DNA of 64,000 bases from Corynebacterium occultum (GTDB lineage: Bacteria > Actinomycetota > Actinomycetes > Mycobacteriales > Mycobacteriaceae), in NCBI RefSeq assembly GCF_009734425.1, contig NZ_CP046455.1, positions 558,001 through 622,000 of the forward strand, given 5' to 3'. Position 1 is the first letter of the stretch. The number at the start of each line of letters is the position of its first letter. Positions 39,750-50,718 of this stretch are shown piece after piece. The notes beneath the pieces are model-generated. The model was given only the letters and a program-made list of their open reading frames with translations, had not been told where the DNA came from and searched no databases. The position numbers and the translations under genes were made by a program.

Positions 39750-40898
39750 TTAGATGTAGAACTCGATCTTCCCGGTCAGTTCCGGGGAGTCCGGGATAGT
39801 CAGGGAGGGTTCCGCCAGGGCCATGAAGCGGCGGAGGATATTATCCATCTGCCGGAATTCTGCGAGGAAGGCATCATGGCCCACCGGCGAGGAGATCTTG
39901 GCCATCGCCAGGAGGTTGCCCAGGTTTCGGCTGAGGTGTTCCTGCTGGTGGTAGGGGTAGAGGATATCGGTGTCCACACCGACGACCATGGTAGGCACGG
40001 TGGAGGATGACAGGACCTTGTTCAGGCCACCGCGGTCACGGCTGATGTCGTGGCGGTTCAGTGAGTCAGTGAGGATCACGTAGGAGCCGGCGTCGAAGCG
40101 CTCCACCAGTTTGCGGGCCTGGTGGTCCAGGTAGCTCTGGACGGCGAAGCGCTGCCTGCGGTCACGGAAGGTGCCCAGCGGGTTTTCCCCGGGTTGGGCC
40201 TCGGAACCGAAGCGCTCGTCCACTTCCAGCTCACCGCGGTAGGTCAGGTGCGCGAGTTTGCGGGCGGCACCGAGTCCTGCGTTGGGCGAGTAGCCGGTGT
40301 CGTAGTAGTCGCCACCGTGCCAGAAGAGATCGCCTTCGATCATGGAGATCTGGGCGGACTGGATGCCGATCTGCCAGGCGCTGGCCCGGGCAGAGACCGC
40401 GATGACCAGGGCGGCATCGACGGCCTCCGGGTACATCAGGGACCACTCCAGGGTGCGTGCTCCGCCCATGCTGCCACCGATGACGGCGGAGAGGCGGCGG
40501 ATGCCTAGGGCGTCGAGAAGCTTCTTTTCGGCATCCACCTGGTCGCGGATGGAGATCGCCGGGAAGCGTGAACCCCAGTGATCGCCATCCGGGTGGCGGT
40601 CAGCCGGGCCGATGGACCCCTTGCAACCGCCGATGACATTGGTGCAGATCACGCAGAAACGTTCGGTATCGAGCGCCATCCCCGGCCCAACCAGGCCTTT
40701 CCACCATTCTGCTACATCGGAGTCGCCGGTCAGGGCGTGCTGGATGAGCAGGACGTTGGTGCTGCCGTCCTGGCCAATCCGGAGCTGGCCCCACCGCTGG
40801 TAGGCGAGGAAGGCCTCGTTGATCAGGCCCCCGGCCTCGGTGTGGAAGTCACCGATGGGGACAACGGCCAGTTCTCCGGGAGGAGCAAGCTGGGGCAT
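39750..40898 (-). CDS. metX: Homoserine O-acetyltransferase MetX
   Basis: MetX acetylates L-homoserine with acetyl-CoA, the entry step to methionine. The 382-residue alpha/beta hydrolase has the nucleophile in GGSMGGARTLEW, the aspartate in GVDTDILYP and the histidine in SPVGHDAFL. ATG 40898 is preferred because AGGTGA lies eight bases upstream; the GTG at 40910 falls inside that site. It follows metY by 36 bases on the same strand, giving a metY-metX operon, and ends at a terminator. Confidence 0.96.
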   Translation of the reverse strand: MPQLAPPGELAVVPIGDFHTEAGGLINEAFLAYQRWGQLRIGQDGSTNVLLIQHALTGDSDVAEWWKGLVGPGMALDTERFCVICTNVIGGCKGSIGPADRHPDGDHWGSRFPAISIRDQVDAEKKLLDALGIRRLSAVIGGSMGGARTLEWSLMYPEAVDAALVIAVSARASAWQIGIQSAQISMIEGDLFWHGGDYYDTGYSPNAGLGAARKLAHLTYRGELEVDERFGSEAQPGENPLGTFRDRRQRFAVQSYLDHQARKLVERFDAGSYVILTDSLNRHDISRDRGGLNKVLSSSTVPTMVVGVDTDILYPYHQQEHLSRNLGNLLAMAKISSPVGHDAFLAEFRQMDNILRRFMALAEPSLTIPDSPELTGKIEFYI

Positions 40899-40934
40899 GG
40901 AGCATTTCACCTGTGTTTTCTTGTTACAGCTGTA

Positions 40935-42251
40935 CTAGTTGAGGGCGTCGAAACCGGCCTGCAGGTCGGCGATGATGTCATCGATGTTCTCGATGCCGAC
41001 AGAGATGCGGACCGTGGACTGGGTGATGCCGGCACGTGCCAGACCGTGCTCATCGGACTGGGAGTGGGTGGTGGTGGCCGGGTGGACGACCAGGGAGCGC
41101 ACGTCACCGATGTTGGCCAGGGTGGAGTGCAGCTTCAGGTTGTCGATGAAGGCCCAGGCGGCGTCCTTGCCACCGGCGATCTCGAAGGTGAGCACCGAAC
41201 CGGTGTACTTCAGGCCCAGCTTCTCCTTGGTGGCATACCAGGGGGAATCCTTCAGGCCGGCGAAGTTGACCTTCTCCACCTTCGGGTGGGCGGCGAGGAA
41301 CTCGGCAACCTTGATGGCATTCTCGTTGTGGCGCTCCAGGCGCAGGGAGAGGGTGTCCAGGCCCTGCGCGGTGACCCAGGCATTGAAGGGGGAGGGAGCT
41401 GCACCGGTGTCGCGCAGCAGGCCGACGCGGGCCTTCAGGCCGAAGGCTGCGGCACCCAGATCGGCGTACTTCAGGCCGTGGTAGGCCGGATCCGGGGTGA
41501 TGAAGTCGGGGAATACCGGCTTGCCCTCACGCTCGACGGTCCAGTCGAACTTGCCGCCGTCGACCAGCACACCACCCAGGGCGGAACCGTTGCCGGTGTA
41601 GAACTTGGTCAGTGAGGCGACGACGATGTCAGCGCCCAGTTCCAGGGGGCGGACGAGAGCGGCGGTGGCGACGGTGTTGTCGATGATCAGCGGCACGCTG
41701 TTGCGGTGGGCAACTTCAGCGATGGCCGGGATGTCCAGGACATCGGCCTGCGGATTGGCGAAGGTCTCTCCGAAGAAGGCGACGGTGTTCTCCTTGACCG
41801 CGGCCTGCCAGGACTCCGGATCATCCGGGTTCTCGACGAAGGTGAACTCGATGCCCAGTCGGGCCAGGCTGACCTGGAAGAGGGTCTCGGTGCCGCCGTA
41901 GAGACGCGGGGAGGTGACCACGTGGGAGCCGGCCCCGGCGAGGTTGAGGATTGCGGCGGTGGTGGCAGCCTGGCCGGAGGCGAACATGACGGAGTAGACG
42001 CCGCCCTCAAGGGATGCGAGGCGGTTCTCCACCGCTTCCACGGTCGGGTTGGTCAGACGGGAGTAGACCGGGCCGAGATCCTCCAGGGCGAAGCGCTGCT
42101 TGGCGTGTTCCGCAGAGTCGAAGACAAAGGCGGTGGAGAGGTAGATCGGCAGGTTACGGGCTCCGGTGTCGGAGTCGACCGGCTGTCCGGCGTGGATGGA
42201 GCGGGTCTCGAAGCCCCACTCGGCGGCATTGGAGTTGTCATACTTCGTCAT
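40935..42251 (-). CDS. metY: O-acetylhomoserine sulfhydrylase MetY
   Basis: MetY makes homocysteine from O-acetylhomoserine and sulfide (direct sulfhydrylation) or uses methanethiol. The 438-residue PLP enzyme of the Cys/Met metabolism family has the PLP lysine in VVASLTKFYTGNG and the phosphate-binding SGQAATTAAIL segment. It heads the operon with metX. The 188-base upstream region contains two TAGAC-N6-GT half-palindromes, pointing to repression by an McbR-type regulator. Confidence 0.96.
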   Translation of the reverse strand: MTKYDNSNAAEWGFETRSIHAGQPVDSDTGARNLPIYLSTAFVFDSAEHAKQRFALEDLGPVYSRLTNPTVEAVENRLASLEGGVYSVMFASGQAATTAAILNLAGAGSHVVTSPRLYGGTETLFQVSLARLGIEFTFVENPDDPESWQAAVKENTVAFFGETFANPQADVLDIPAIAEVAHRNSVPLIIDNTVATAALVRPLELGADIVVASLTKFYTGNGSALGGVLVDGGKFDWTVEREGKPVFPDFITPDPAYHGLKYADLGAAAFGLKARVGLLRDTGAAPSPFNAWVTAQGLDTLSLRLERHNENAIKVAEFLAAHPKVEKVNFAGLKDSPWYATKEKLGLKYTGSVLTFEIAGGKDAAWAFIDNLKLHSTLANIGDVRSLVVHPATTTHSQSDEHGLARAGITQSTVRISVGIENIDDIIADLQAGFDALN

Positions 42252-42321
42252 ATCAGCTGATCCTTGTTTTTCTGGTTGTCGGGTAACTGTCCACGACGAT
42301 AACCCTGCTCTCAGGAGTTGG

Positions 42322-42338
42322 CAAACAGCTCGGTCTAG
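42322..42338 (-). promoter_or_regulatory. McbR-like box proximal to metY
   Basis: The minus strand reads CTAGACCGAGCTGTTTG, that is TAGAC-N6-GTTTG. The left half is identical to the metQ box and the right half is degenerate. It lies about 70 bases before the metY start, compatible with a promoter operator. Confidence 0.55.
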
Positions 42339-42376
42339 TTTTTCGTGAAATCCCAGTTCAGGAATGAAATTAAGGG

Positions 42377-42392
42377 TAGACCAAGCGGTGTG
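42377..42392 (+). promoter_or_regulatory. Second McbR-like box in the metY/regulator intergenic region
   Basis: The plus strand reads TAGACCAAGCGGTGTG (TAGAC-N6-GTGTG). The 13-base core TAGACCAAGCGGT is identical to the box before metQ. It lies about 50 bases ahead of the regulator gene at 42440 and about 125 from metY, so it could act on either side. Confidence 0.6.
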
Positions 42393-42439
42393 TTGCCGTC
42401 GTTTTAGACCCGCATGGTGCCGCGAACTATCCTGAAACC

Positions 42440-42922
42440 ATGAATGCCGCCGCCATCGACTTCGCCACCGCCTTCTCCCGTTACTGGGTTGCCAACGGTG
42501 GTTCCGAGATCGAGGGAAGGATTTTCGGACGCCTGCTGCTGGACGAGGATAACGGGGTCAGTGCCGCCCAGCTCGCCGAGGAACTCAATATCAGCCGTGG
42601 TTCGATCTCCACGGCGGTCCGCCGTCTGGAGCAGGCCGGGTTCCTGGGGCGCACCCGCCGGCGGGGAAGCCGGGCGGACTGGTTCGTGATGGCCAATGAT
42701 GTCTGGGCGGGGTTCCTGGAGCGGGAGTACAACTACCTCAGTGCCCAGCGCGATCTGGCCGCCACTGCTCTGGCACAGCTGGCGGCGGACAGTCCGGCCC
42801 GGGAACGCATCGAGAACATGCATGACTACATGTCCTGGCTCACCGAGGAACTCGACCTCCGGCGTGCCTGGGGGGAGCACAAGAAACAGCTCGCTTCTCG
42901 ACGCCGCGACGGGAGGACCTAG
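42440..42922 (+). CDS. GbsR/MarR-like transcriptional regulator
   Basis: This 160-residue winged helix regulator has its helix-turn-helix at VSAAQLAEELNISRGSISTA (about residues 40–60), a wing RRGSRADWF, and a long C-terminal helical region for dimerisation. The arrangement resembles GbsR-type MarR relatives. It is divergent from metY and convergent with the siderophore permease genes. Which of these it controls is not shown by sequence. Confidence 0.85.
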   Translation: MNAAAIDFATAFSRYWVANGGSEIEGRIFGRLLLDEDNGVSAAQLAEELNISRGSISTAVRRLEQAGFLGRTRRRGSRADWFVMANDVWAGFLEREYNYLSAQRDLAATALAQLAADSPARERIENMHDYMSWLTEELDLRRAWGEHKKQLASRRRDGRT

Positions 42923-42953
42923 CCTCCGCACCCCCGTGGCGCGATGGTCAAGA

Positions 42954-43976
42954 TCAGCGTTCTTTTCGCCATTCCCGGATCAGGAGATAACCCAGAAAGA
43001 CCCCGCCGGTCCCGGCGGTCATGACACCCACCGGCAGGCCCTCAAGAAAGGGCAGCTGCTGGGTCAGCAGGTCCGCGAGCACCAGCAGCAGTGAACCGCA
43101 CAATGCTGAACCCACCAGGTTCGGACCGCTGCTGCGGGTGAGCATCCGCGCGGTGTGCGGGCTCATCAGCGCCACGAAGGCGATAGGTCCGGCCACCGCC
43201 ACCGCCATCGCCGCCAGTAGTACGGAGAGCAGGATCGCCCGGGAGCGGGTCTGTTCCGCCCGGCCGCCCAGGGCGGTGGCCAGTTCGTCGCCAAGTTCAA
43301 TCAGCTGTAGCCGCTGGGAGAGCATCGCCAGTAGGGGAGCGGCTGCCAACAGGGTCAGGGTGATCAGTCCGACCTGTCCCATGTTGCGGGAGTTGAGGGT
43401 GCCCACCAGGTAGGCGGCGAGCTGGCTGGATTCATCACGCAGCGTGGCGGTGACCACGAATTGTGTTACCGCGGTGGCCAGGGCTGCCACGGCGATGCCG
43501 GCGATGATGATCCGCGGGGTGGAGGACAGGCCTCGGCCGGTGGCCAGGGTGACCAGCCCGATGGAGATTCCGGCACCGAGCAGTGCCCCCACTGCGGCGG
43601 GCAGCGGCACTGGGGAGAAGAGTGTCACCAGTGCTACCCCGGCCCCGGCGCCTGCGGCCAAGCCGAGCACATCCGGGCTGCCCAGGGGGTTCCGGGTCAC
43701 GGTTTGGAAGAGTGCGCCGGAAAGTCCGAAGGCGGCCCCGGCGAGGATGGCCACCAGTAGTCGGGGTCCCCGAACCTGGAAGAACACGAAGGAGTTCTTG
43801 GCGTCCGCCTCGCCCCGGATCAGGGTGAGCAGTTCCCCGGGGCCCAGGCCGAGGCGCCCCAGGGAGAGGGTGGCCAGGGACAGCAGCATCAGGAGGACAG
43901 TGACCCCGGACCAGATCAGCACGTTGCGGGGGCGGTAGGGCAGGGCGACCCTGTCACCGAGGCGGAGGATGTTCAT
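42954..43976 (-). CDS. Iron-siderophore ABC permease (FecCD family), subunit 2
   Basis: This 340-residue permease has about nine to ten membrane helices and the family motifs GAAFGLSGALFQTVTRNPLGSPDVLG and ATALGGRAEQTR. The segment FVALMSPHTARML, where most homologues read GL(V/I)xPHxxR, is the coupling region to the ATPase. It overlaps the upstream permease by four bases (ATGA). The importer lacks an ATPase gene in this window, so one must lie elsewhere. Confidence 0.92.
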   Translation of the reverse strand: MNILRLGDRVALPYRPRNVLIWSGVTVLLMLLSLATLSLGRLGLGPGELLTLIRGEADAKNSFVFFQVRGPRLLVAILAGAAFGLSGALFQTVTRNPLGSPDVLGLAAGAGAGVALVTLFSPVPLPAAVGALLGAGISIGLVTLATGRGLSSTPRIIIAGIAVAALATAVTQFVVTATLRDESSQLAAYLVGTLNSRNMGQVGLITLTLLAAAPLLAMLSQRLQLIELGDELATALGGRAEQTRSRAILLSVLLAAMAVAVAGPIAFVALMSPHTARMLTRSSGPNLVGSALCGSLLLVLADLLTQQLPFLEGLPVGVMTAGTGGVFLGYLLIREWRKER

Positions 43977-44953
43977 CTCATCACCGCCCCGCGGCGGACC
44001 GCCAGCAGCAGGAAGGGTGCCCCGAGGAAGGCGGTGAGGATGCCGACCATCAGTTCCTGGGGTCGGATCAGGGTGCGGGCGAGGATGTCGGCGAGCACCA
44101 GTGCCAGTGCCCCGCCGATGAGCGCGGCCGGGATTCGCCAGCGGAAGTCCTCCCCGAACAGCGCCCGCAGCAGGTGGGGTACCGCCAGTCCGATAAAGGC
44201 GATGGGTCCGGCTGCGGCGGTGGCCGCGGCGGCCAGCAGGGCGGCGGCCATGACCCCGGCCAGTCGGGTCGCCCCCACCCGGATTCCCAGGGAGATGGCG
44301 GTTTCCTCTCCCAGGGCGAGGGCGTTGAGCCCCCGTGCCGCCCCGAAGGCGAGGATGAGCCCGAGGACCAGCACCGGTGCCAGCTGGCCCAGGTTCCCCA
44401 GGTCCGCCCCGCTCAGGGAACCGACCATCCAGTAGCGGTAGGAGTCGAAGGTCTGGGGTTGCAGCAGGATCATTGCGTTGATGTAGGCATGCAGCACCGC
44501 GGTGACCACGGCTCCCGCCAGGATCAGCGGAACCACCCCGCGGGAACCGGAACGCCCGGCCAGGGCCAGGACCACACTCACCGCCAGGAGGGCGCCCAGC
44601 AGGGCGAAGAGGATGGTGGCTGGTCCGCTCAGCACCCCCAGTAGGGCGGTGGCGGTGACCAGCGCGGCGGCACCGCCGGTGCTGATCCCCAGGAGTCCGG
44701 GTTCACCCAGTGGGTTGCGGGTGATGCCCTGGATCAGGGTTCCGGAAAGTGCCAGGGCCCCACCGACCACCATCCCGATGATGGTGCGGGGGATACGGGA
44801 ATCCACCACCTGTGCCAGGTAGGGGTCGCCGGTGCCGCTGAGCACCGCGACCACCTCTGCCACCCCGTTGGGGCGACTTCCGAGGAAGAGGCTCAGGAGA
44901 CAGCTCACCCCCAGCAGCAGGGTGAGGGCGGAGAGTATCAGCAGTCGGCGCAT
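43973..44953 (-). CDS. Iron-siderophore ABC permease (FecCD family), subunit 1
   Basis: This 326-residue FecCD permease is paralogous to its downstream neighbour. GGALALSGTLIQGITRNPLGEPGLLG and AISLGIRVGATRL are the family signatures, and FIGLAVPHLLRALFG is the coupling segment. It begins six bases after the binding-protein stop, so the three genes form one operon. Transcription probably starts ahead of the binding-protein gene, beside a DtxR-like box. Confidence 0.93.
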   Translation of the reverse strand: MRRLLILSALTLLLGVSCLLSLFLGSRPNGVAEVVAVLSGTGDPYLAQVVDSRIPRTIIGMVVGGALALSGTLIQGITRNPLGEPGLLGISTGGAAALVTATALLGVLSGPATILFALLGALLAVSVVLALAGRSGSRGVVPLILAGAVVTAVLHAYINAMILLQPQTFDSYRYWMVGSLSGADLGNLGQLAPVLVLGLILAFGAARGLNALALGEETAISLGIRVGATRLAGVMAAALLAAAATAAAGPIAFIGLAVPHLLRALFGEDFRWRIPAALIGGALALVLADILARTLIRPQELMVGILTAFLGAPFLLLAVRRGAVMR

Positions 44954-44959
44954 CCGCGG

Positions 44960-45982
44960 TTAGTTCTCCCCCAGCTTGGCGACGGCCGCGTCGATCATCG
45001 GCTGGTAGCGCTCAATGACCCAGGGCACGGTCAGTGGGTTGATCATGGAGGAGGCGGTGACGAAGGGCTGGTCTTCGGCGGCGATCACGGAACCACGCGC
45101 CACTGCGGGGATGGAGGCGTAGAGGGGCTGTGCCTCGATCTCCGCCCGGTTGGCGTCATCGGAGTAGAAGGTGAAGATCAGGTCAGAGTCCTTCAACCGG
45201 TCGGCATTCTCCAGGCCGATCAGGGCGGACTGGGTGCCGGGGGCATCGAATTGGCTGCGTAGTTCCCCGATCACCGGATCTGGGGTCAACCCCATCGCCG
45301 CCACCATGGCTGCGCGTTGTTCCTCCGGGTAGAACACCCCGAGGGTGCCGGGGCCGGAGTTGTAGATGTAGGAGAAGGTCAGTCCCTCATATTCCGGGAC
45401 CGTGGCCTCATCCAGCTGGGTGTTGATCCGGGTGATCAGGTCCCGGCCCTCCGACTGCCGGCCCATCGCCTCGGCGATGAGCTCGATCTGCTGCTCCCAT
45501 TCGATGGTCCAGGGCTGCTCCGGGTAGGCCACGGTGGGGGCGATCTCGGAGAGCAGGTCATACTGCTCCTGGGTCACCCCGGACCAGGGCGCCAGGATCA
45601 GGTCCGGGTCGAGTTCGATGATGGCTTCAATGTCGAGTTCGGTGGCCCCGCTGAACTGGGTGGGCAACTCCGCCCCCTCTTCGGTGACGGCCTCGTGGAT
45701 CCACGGCATGTAACCCGTCTCATCCGAACCCCAGGGGTATTCCTCCATGCCGACCGGGACGGTGCCCAGGGCAATGGCCGTTTCGGTGGAACCCTGGCCC
45801 AGAGTGATGATGCGTTCCGGTTCCTGCTCGATGGTGGCGGTACCCAGGGCGCTGTCGATACTCACCGGTTCCCAGTCATCACCAGGGTTGACTGCGTCGG
45901 TGGACTGGGAGCCGGAGCAACCGCTCAGCAGCAGTGCGGCGCTGATGCCGAGGGCGGCGAGGGAGGTGGTCCTGAGGGTCAT
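44960..45982 (-). CDS. Iron-siderophore binding lipoprotein
   Basis: This 340-residue class III periplasmic-binding-type lipoprotein has a signal peptide ending in ALLLSGCSGS. The mature part has the FhuD/FepB pattern: RIITLGQGSTETAIALG, LDIEAIIELDPDLILAP, a bridging helix, and FTFYSDD later. ATG 45982 follows AAGGA. It is the first gene of a binding protein–permease–permease operon. Siderophore identity is unknown. A DtxR-like box at 46045–46063 suggests iron repression. Confidence 0.93.
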   Translation of the reverse strand: MTLRTTSLAALGISAALLLSGCSGSQSTDAVNPGDDWEPVSIDSALGTATIEQEPERIITLGQGSTETAIALGTVPVGMEEYPWGSDETGYMPWIHEAVTEEGAELPTQFSGATELDIEAIIELDPDLILAPWSGVTQEQYDLLSEIAPTVAYPEQPWTIEWEQQIELIAEAMGRQSEGRDLITRINTQLDEATVPEYEGLTFSYIYNSGPGTLGVFYPEEQRAAMVAAMGLTPDPVIGELRSQFDAPGTQSALIGLENADRLKDSDLIFTFYSDDANRAEIEAQPLYASIPAVARGSVIAAEDQPFVTASSMINPLTVPWVIERYQPMIDAAVAKLGEN

Positions 45983-46044
45983 GGGGGAATCCTTCACGGT
46001 GCTGGGGGATCGGGTGGATGCCGGAACACCCCTACCCATTACAG

Positions 46045-46063
46045 GTAAGTTAGCCTACCCTCT
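46045..46063. promoter_or_regulatory. DtxR-like iron box before the siderophore importer
   Basis: GTAAGTTAGCCTACCCTCT matches about 14 of 19 positions of the DtxR consensus TTAGGTTAGSCTAACCTAA, including the central TTAGCCTA. It lies about 65 bases upstream of the binding-protein start. A further A/T-G/C palindrome-like stretch near 46090–46105 (GAGGTAGCTTACCTT) may be a second, weaker contact. Confidence 0.65.
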
Positions 46064-46122
46064 TGTTTCAGGAAATTTGAACAATGCAGGTGAGGTAGCT
46101 TACCTTCCCGCGTAGAGAAGGA

Positions 46123-46168
46123 AACACCCCCTGTCTCCCGCAGTTCAATGCGGGAGACAGGGGGTGTT
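46123..46168 (-). terminator. Terminator of icd
   Basis: A perfect 20-bp stem (46123–46142 against 46149–46168) has a six-base GTTCAA loop. It starts 18 bases past the icd stop on the minus strand and separates icd from the siderophore operon. Confidence 0.92.
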
Positions 46169-46186
46169 CAGTGGGAAAGCGGGAAG

Positions 46187-48430
<2,244 letters not shown>

Positions 48431-48483
48431 CTACCGGCATCAAGGATACCGACAAGGTGGCCGATGATGCGCTACCAGGGGTG

Positions 48484-49359
48484 TCAGCCACGCATGGAGA
48501 CCCCCAGTTTCCAATAACCCATGAAGGCGATCTGCCCGCGGTTCACCCCCGCGCCCTGCACCAGATTCCGGCGCAGCTGCTTGACCACGCCGCTCTCCCC
48601 GGCGATCCAGTAGTAGGTGCCCTCGCCTGGGTCTGTCGGGGTGTCCCACACCAGCTCGGGGTCCTTCTCCGAGGTGGGGGGTTCCTCCGACAGGTGTCCA
48701 CCCAGGGCTGGCAGCAACCTGGCCCCGGGTGCCTGACCCTCGCGCGGCAGCCAGTGCACCTGGAAGTCGGAGGGAGCGTCGATATGCGGGGTGTCTGTGA
48801 TTTCCGGCACTTCTATATAAGCGCTGCCCCGCAGCCCGGAATCCTGCAGATCCTCCAGCACCCGGGCAATGGCCGGGGCGGCGGTCTCATCGCCCAGCAA
48901 CACCACTTCCCGGGCACGGCCGGGGTTGAACTCCACCCCTAACTGCGGTTGCCCACGGTGCGGGCCGAAGATCAGGATCTCATGTCCCGGTTGGGCCCGG
49001 GCCGCCCAATCGGCTGCCGGGCCGCTCGATCCCTCCCCGAGGTGCATCACGAAATCCACGCTGAGTCGGGTGTGCTCCACGGTCTGCGCCAGGTGACGGA
49101 TCGAATAGGTGCGCATGATGCCGCGCTCAGCTTCCGGCAGCGCCAGCCACTCCCGGTACCAGTCGGGGCGCTGCTGCAGTTCCGGTAGCGTGCCAGCCGC
49201 CCCGGGGAAAATCAGTTTGATCCGCTGATCCAGCGCCGGCCCGTCCATCCCGAGGGCGAAGAGTTCCGGGCCGCCGAAGGTGATGCGCCGGAAACTGGGG
49301 GAGACCTGCTCCACCTTCTCGACGATCGCCCGGACGGGTCCCTGTGCGGTGAATCCCAT
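48484..49359 (-). CDS. Siderophore-interacting protein (ferric-siderophore reductase)
   Basis: This 291-residue flavoprotein of the SIP/ViuB family reduces ferric siderophores in the cytoplasm to release iron. The FAD motif RTYSIRHL lies near residue 86, and GPAADWAARAQPGHEILIFGP is the second FAD/NADPH region. The C-terminal part has VLLGDETAAPAIARVLE and YYWIAGESGVVKQLRR. A DtxR-like box sits about 45 bases upstream. Function and regulation agree with the siderophore importer encoded 2.5 kb away. Confidence 0.95.
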   Translation of the reverse strand: MGFTAQGPVRAIVEKVEQVSPSFRRITFGGPELFALGMDGPALDQRIKLIFPGAAGTLPELQQRPDWYREWLALPEAERGIMRTYSIRHLAQTVEHTRLSVDFVMHLGEGSSGPAADWAARAQPGHEILIFGPHRGQPQLGVEFNPGRAREVVLLGDETAAPAIARVLEDLQDSGLRGSAYIEVPEITDTPHIDAPSDFQVHWLPREGQAPGARLLPALGGHLSEEPPTSEKDPELVWDTPTDPGEGTYYWIAGESGVVKQLRRNLVQGAGVNRGQIAFMGYWKLGVSMRG

Positions 49360-49401
49360 GGTGTTTCCTCGATTTCTCTGTGCTGCCGGACAGGGGACTA
49401 T

Positions 49402-49420
49402 TGAGCAGAGCCTAACCTAC
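49402..49420. promoter_or_regulatory. DtxR-like iron box between SIP and MFS genes
   Basis: Read on the minus strand, GTAGGTTAGGCTCTGCTCA carries the left half TAGGTTAGGCT of the DtxR consensus without a mismatch; the right half is poor. It lies between divergent genes and could serve both. Confidence 0.65.
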
Positions 49421-49470
49421 CTTTGTGGTGCGCTCGAAGGGGCCGGAGATCAACGGTAGGGTGTCACCTT

Positions 49471-50709
49471 GTGCAAAATCGCCCCGCCCTCAACCGCCGC
49501 CCCCTGCCGCGACAAACCGAGATCACCAACACCCGCCGCATCATCGTGATGGTCGCCCTGGCGATCGGTGGTTTCGCCATCGGCACCACCGAATTCGTCT
49601 CCATGGGTCTGCTCAGTCTCATTGCCGATGACTTCGCCATCGCCGAAGATCAGGCCGGCCACATCATCACCGCCTACGCCCTGGGCGTGGTGGTCGGTGC
49701 CCCGCTGATCACCTCCCTGACAGGTCTGGTGCCACGCCGCCGCCTGCTGCTGATCCTCATGCTCGCCTTCACCATCGGCAACGGACTCTCCGTCTTCGCC
49801 GATAACTACGTGCTGCTGATGATCTCCCGCTTCATCGCAGGCCTGCCGCACGGCGCCTACTTCTCGGTGGCCGGACTCTCCGCCGCCTCCATGGCCCCAC
49901 CCGGGCAACGGGGGCGCGCCATCGCCTTCGTCGGCATGGGACTGTCCATCGCCACCGTCATCGGTGTGCCCGCCGCCCAGGCACTCGGCCAGGGCTTCGG
50001 CTGGTCCTGGGCCTACGCCCTGGTGGCGGTCCTCGGCCTGACCACCATCGCCGCCCTCTGGTTCCTCATGCCCCACATGACCGAGATGAAACCCACCGAC
50101 ACCCGCACCGAACTGGGGGCCCTGGGAAGATCCCAGGTGTGGCTGACCCTGGGCATCGGCACCGTAGGCTTCGGCGGCATGTTCGCCGTCTACACCTATA
50201 TCTCCTGGACGATGACGGAACGCGCCGGGCTGGATCCGAACTGGATCTGGCTGGTACTGATGATCTACGGCGTAGGTTCGGTGGCCGGCAACTGGTTCGG
50301 TGGCCGACTGGCGGACCGCAACCTGGAGTTCGGCATCCTCTTCGCTCTGATCATGATCGCCCTGGTGCTCACCGGTTTCTACTTCTCCTCCGTCAACGCG
50401 CTGATCGGCACCATCAACTTCGGACTCGTCGGCTTCTTCGGTGCCGCCCTGATCCCCAGTCTGCAGATCCGCCTGATGGATGTCGCAGGTCGGGCTCAGA
50501 CCCTGGCTGCCGCCCTCAACCATTCCGCCCTCAACCTGGCCAATGCCGCAGGCGCCGCCCTGGGCGGTGTGGTGATCGCGGCCGGTTACAGCTACTCTGC
50601 ACCGGCTCTGGTGGGGACCGGTCTTTCCATCATGGCGATCCTGATCTGGATTCCCGCCTATCTGCTGCGTCGCCGGGCCAAAGCGATGAGGGCTCCCAGC
50701 AAACGTTAA
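49471..50709 (+). CDS. MFS transporter (arabinose efflux/drug exporter type)
   Basis: This 413-residue major facilitator has 12 membrane helices. The first helix GGFAIGTTEFVSMGLLSLIADDF is typical of the AraJ/YdeA-type sugar and drug exporters, with the loop motif LVPRRRLLLI after helix two. GTG 49471 follows AGGGTG at an acceptable distance. It is divergent from the siderophore reductase gene and shares a DtxR-like intergenic box, so siderophore export is a possibility; this is inference only. The xth gene follows nine bases after its stop. Confidence 0.88.
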   Translation: MQNRPALNRRPLPRQTEITNTRRIIVMVALAIGGFAIGTTEFVSMGLLSLIADDFAIAEDQAGHIITAYALGVVVGAPLITSLTGLVPRRRLLLILMLAFTIGNGLSVFADNYVLLMISRFIAGLPHGAYFSVAGLSAASMAPPGQRGRAIAFVGMGLSIATVIGVPAAQALGQGFGWSWAYALVAVLGLTTIAALWFLMPHMTEMKPTDTRTELGALGRSQVWLTLGIGTVGFGGMFAVYTYISWTMTERAGLDPNWIWLVLMIYGVGSVAGNWFGGRLADRNLEFGILFALIMIALVLTGFYFSSVNALIGTINFGLVGFFGAALIPSLQIRLMDVAGRAQTLAAALNHSALNLANAAGAALGGVVIAAGYSYSAPALVGTGLSIMAILIWIPAYLLRRRAKAMRAPSKR

Positions 50710-50718
50710 GGTGGTGCC

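Noticed and set aside
42401..42420. A third TAGAC occurrence (42405–42409) as another McbR box
   Set aside because: The sequence after the six-base spacer does not continue as GT with a matching arm. Single TAGAC pentamers occur by chance.
42252..42439. A SAM or S-box riboswitch before metY
   Set aside because: The 188-base region has no extended paired structure of that type. The visible signals are TAGAC half-palindromes, which fit a protein repressor.
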